From Firmicutes bacterium UBA1739 (GTDB lineage: Bacteria > Bacillota > Clostridia > Peptostreptococcales > Anaerovoracaceae), in contig DCHZ01000025.1 in the NCBI GenBank assembly GCA_002315385.1, forward strand, positions 1-61,307: 61,307 nucleotides of DNA, written 5' to 3'. Below the pieces are notes generated by a model. The model had not been told where the DNA came from, ran no database searches, and saw nothing but the letters and a program-made list of their open reading frames with translations. The translations under genes and the position numbers were made by a program. This document shows, piece by piece, positions 59,957 through 61,307 of this stretch. The number at the start of each line of letters is the position of its first letter. The first letter of the stretch is position 1.

Positions 59957-60091
59957 TAGTATTGTCAAAGGCCGGGGCTCGATGTTTCCCGGTGTAATGT
60001 TGCGGTGCACTTGGACTGCTTTTTTTGAACCGTACCTGCGAAAAATATTCTGCGTATTGTGTCAGCTGTTTGTTTTTCACTGACAATAAAA

Positions 60092-60126
60092 TACCGGCCT
60101 TCAATCGTTAGATTTTTAGGCCGGTA
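60092..60126 (-). terminator. Terminator of the minus-strand membrane-protein gene
   Basis: TACCGGCC and GGCCGGTA pair perfectly around a 19-base loop; on the minus strand it is followed by TTTTATT. It lies 13 bases past the stop. Confidence 0.75.
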
Positions 60127-60138
60127 CAATAAATTACT

Positions 60139-60906
60139 TTAATTATTAGCTTCTTTTGATTCCGTGTTGCTGTATTCATACATTGCAGAGTCAATCAGGA
60201 GCGGTTTTTTTATGCCGCATATTTTATCAGTGCAGTTTTTACACTGGAGAGCGGAGTTTGTTCTGTGCCAGAAACGCTCAGGATGTCTGTGCCAGCGGAT
60301 TTCCCAGGTAATAACAACAATGAGAGACATTAAAACCAGGCTCCAGGAGAAAAAGCTTCTGATAAAAATCAGCGGGGAGAACATCATGGCATATCCCCAG
60401 TTGAATATTCGGCAGTTTACGCAGCATTTGTTTTTCATCATAAATCTCTGGAAAGGACACCAGATTACTACGCAGACCAGATCACAGACATAAAACACCA
60501 GTGCAAGAAGAAGAAGTGTCTTCTGGGCAATTATTCCGGAGAAGTATAAAACCCCGATAGCTGCGGTCAGCATCAGCCAGGATGCAAGTACAATCAGTGC
60601 TCCTTTGTCGCTTTTGACGATGAAATCTTTCTTTTCCTTTTCCGTATAAGGCAACCCCGTAGGAACATACAATATCTCGTGGTGCTTCAGGCAACCCATG
60701 GTAACACCGGTATCCTTTCTGGGAATCATTTGAAGAAGCATTCCGAACATAAATATTCCCCATATGATATAAAGGTATACAAGCCTGCCGTAAAGCCGTT
60801 TTGAAAAAATAAGTTCCATTATATATGGTTCGAAAAAATAAATAAAAATAATTGATATCAGAATTGCAACTCTGAAACATAGCTTTCTTGTGTAGCTTCT
60901 TAACAT
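60139..60906 (-). CDS. Polytopic membrane protein with cysteine clusters
   Basis: I do not recognise a named family. The 255-residue protein has about six hydrophobic segments (12-29, 41-60, 103-122, 131-150, 172-186, 187-203). It carries KNKCCVNCRIFNWGY (C161, C162, C165) after a helix and LQCKNCTDKIC (C222, C225, C230) near the C terminus, patterns that could bind an iron-sulfur cluster or zinc, perhaps in electron transfer. RBS-like AGAGGTG precedes the ATG. It stands alone with its own terminator. Confidence 0.7.
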   Translation of the reverse strand: MLRSYTRKLCFRVAILISIIFIYFFEPYIMELIFSKRLYGRLVYLYIIWGIFMFGMLLQMIPRKDTGVTMGCLKHHEILYVPTGLPYTEKEKKDFIVKSDKGALIVLASWLMLTAAIGVLYFSGIIAQKTLLLLALVFYVCDLVCVVIWCPFQRFMMKNKCCVNCRIFNWGYAMMFSPLIFIRSFFSWSLVLMSLIVVITWEIRWHRHPERFWHRTNSALQCKNCTDKICGIKKPLLIDSAMYEYSNTESKEANN

Positions 60907-61131
60907 CTACAGAACACCTCTCTACACTTCAACACCATAATGCTTATTACTGATTATATAATTTTTGTATATGATATTTCAAGGATTATGTGAAAAAGGT
61001 TGAATAATATTTTTTTTTATGCAATAATTATGCAATAAAAGCAGTGAAAAGAATTCATTTCTACGGGAACCGGCGCAGAAAGAATTACTGAAACAGTATG
61101 AAATAAATGTTAAAAAAACTAAAATAAAGTG

Positions 61132-61160
61132 TTGACAAATCTATTCTGTTTGAGTATAAT
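61132..61160 (+). promoter_or_regulatory. Consensus promoter of the tRNA gene
   Basis: TTGACA (61132-61137) and TATAAT (61155-61160) are a perfect consensus with 17-base spacing, 65 bases before the tRNA. The rest of the 319-base gap (60907-61225) shows nothing else. Confidence 0.9.
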
Positions 61161-61225
61161 TCTAAATGTCGCTGATGAACAGCATGCGATAAAAGAACAA
61201 TTAGCAAGTGCTGTTAATCAGACAT

Positions 61226-61302
61226 GGCGGTGTAGCTTAGTTGGCTAGAGCGTCCGGTTCATACCCGGAAGGTCGGTGGTTCGACTCCACTCGCCGCTAC
61301 CA
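61226..61302 (+). tRNA. tRNA-Met (anticodon CAT), elongator type
   Basis: The sequence folds as a standard tRNA: acceptor GGCGGTG, D arm GCTTAGTTGGCTAGAGC, anticodon arm TCCGG-TTCATAC-CCGGA with CAT, T arm GGTGG-TTCGACT-CCACT, and CCA encoded at 61300-61302. The first acceptor pair is G-T rather than the C-A mismatch of initiator tRNA, so this is elongator Met, though a lysidine-modified tRNA-Ile2 also has CAT. A T run follows at the window edge. Confidence 0.95.
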
Positions 61303-61307
61303 TTTTT

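Overview
The window comes from an anaerobic, amino-acid-fermenting member of the Clostridia (low-GC Firmicutes). The evidence is AGGAGG-type ribosome sites, a Firmicutes-type LexA box on recA, an NAD-linked [FeFe] hydrogenase, a 2-oxoacid:ferredoxin oxidoreductase, a selenium-dependent molybdenum hydroxylase system, and remnants of endospore genes. A lineage near Clostridiales Family XIII is a guess that the sequence alone cannot prove. No complete mobile element, phage or CRISPR array is visible.

Layout. 1-4212: hymABC hydrogenase operon. 4213-5220: debris with a broken RhuM-type gene and an insertion-sequence-like end. 5290-6804: recA (SOS promoter) and yraN. 7213-10349: an alanine-type aminotransferase and a glycine-riboswitch-controlled alanine/glycine symporter. 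10561-14720: broken spoIVFA/spoIVFB, two intact radical-SAM-linked genes and comEA. 14898-15959: hydE, which matures the hydrogenase active site. 16068-17753: remnants of spoIVB, spo0A and a gerA-type germination gene around an intact trmR. 17951-21610: three cell-surface proteins of unclear role. 21615-21910: a sigG remnant. 22161-32962: metabolic and housekeeping genes (budA, fluC, fabV, fumarase, proA, maf and others), with a broken Rh/Amt ammonium channel gene. 33013-37785: ylmC/ymxH-like gene, then the minus-strand selenium operon (yedE, a TusA-like gene, a DUF3343 gene, selD, a cysteine desulfurase). 38125-42425: divergent yqeC, LysR regulator, yqeB, xdhC and a cysteine-rich protein. 42508-48080: coaB, an odd binding lipoprotein, an SDR, miaA, a small transporter and ilvE. 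48205-50332: three regulators, one ModE-like. 50635-54281: three-subunit molybdenum hydroxylase. 54614-58094: four-subunit 2-oxoacid:ferredoxin oxidoreductase and a ParA-like ATPase. 58133-60906: an ABC-F protein and a membrane protein. 61226-61302: tRNA-Met.

How the genes fit together. Vor-type oxidation of branched-chain 2-oxoacids (made by IlvE) reduces ferredoxin; HymABC can reoxidise ferredoxin and NADH as hydrogen, and HydE helps build its H-cluster. YedE, the TusA-like protein, DUF3343, the desulfurase and SelD would import, carry and activate selenium, while YqeB, YqeC and XdhC would equip the hydroxylase with its selenium- and molybdenum-containing cofactor.

The most striking feature is a set of degenerate sporulation genes. 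spo0A, spoIVB, spoIVFA, spoIVFB, sigG and a gerA gene are all reduced to fragments by internal deletions and frameshifts, while neighbouring non-sporulation genes are intact. I infer a lineage that lost endospore formation recently enough for the scars to be readable. Second-rank signals are a perfect palindrome over the likely yedE promoter, twin repeats abutting a near-consensus promoter at 21955-22032, and a solute-binding lipoprotein whose lobes appear in permuted order.
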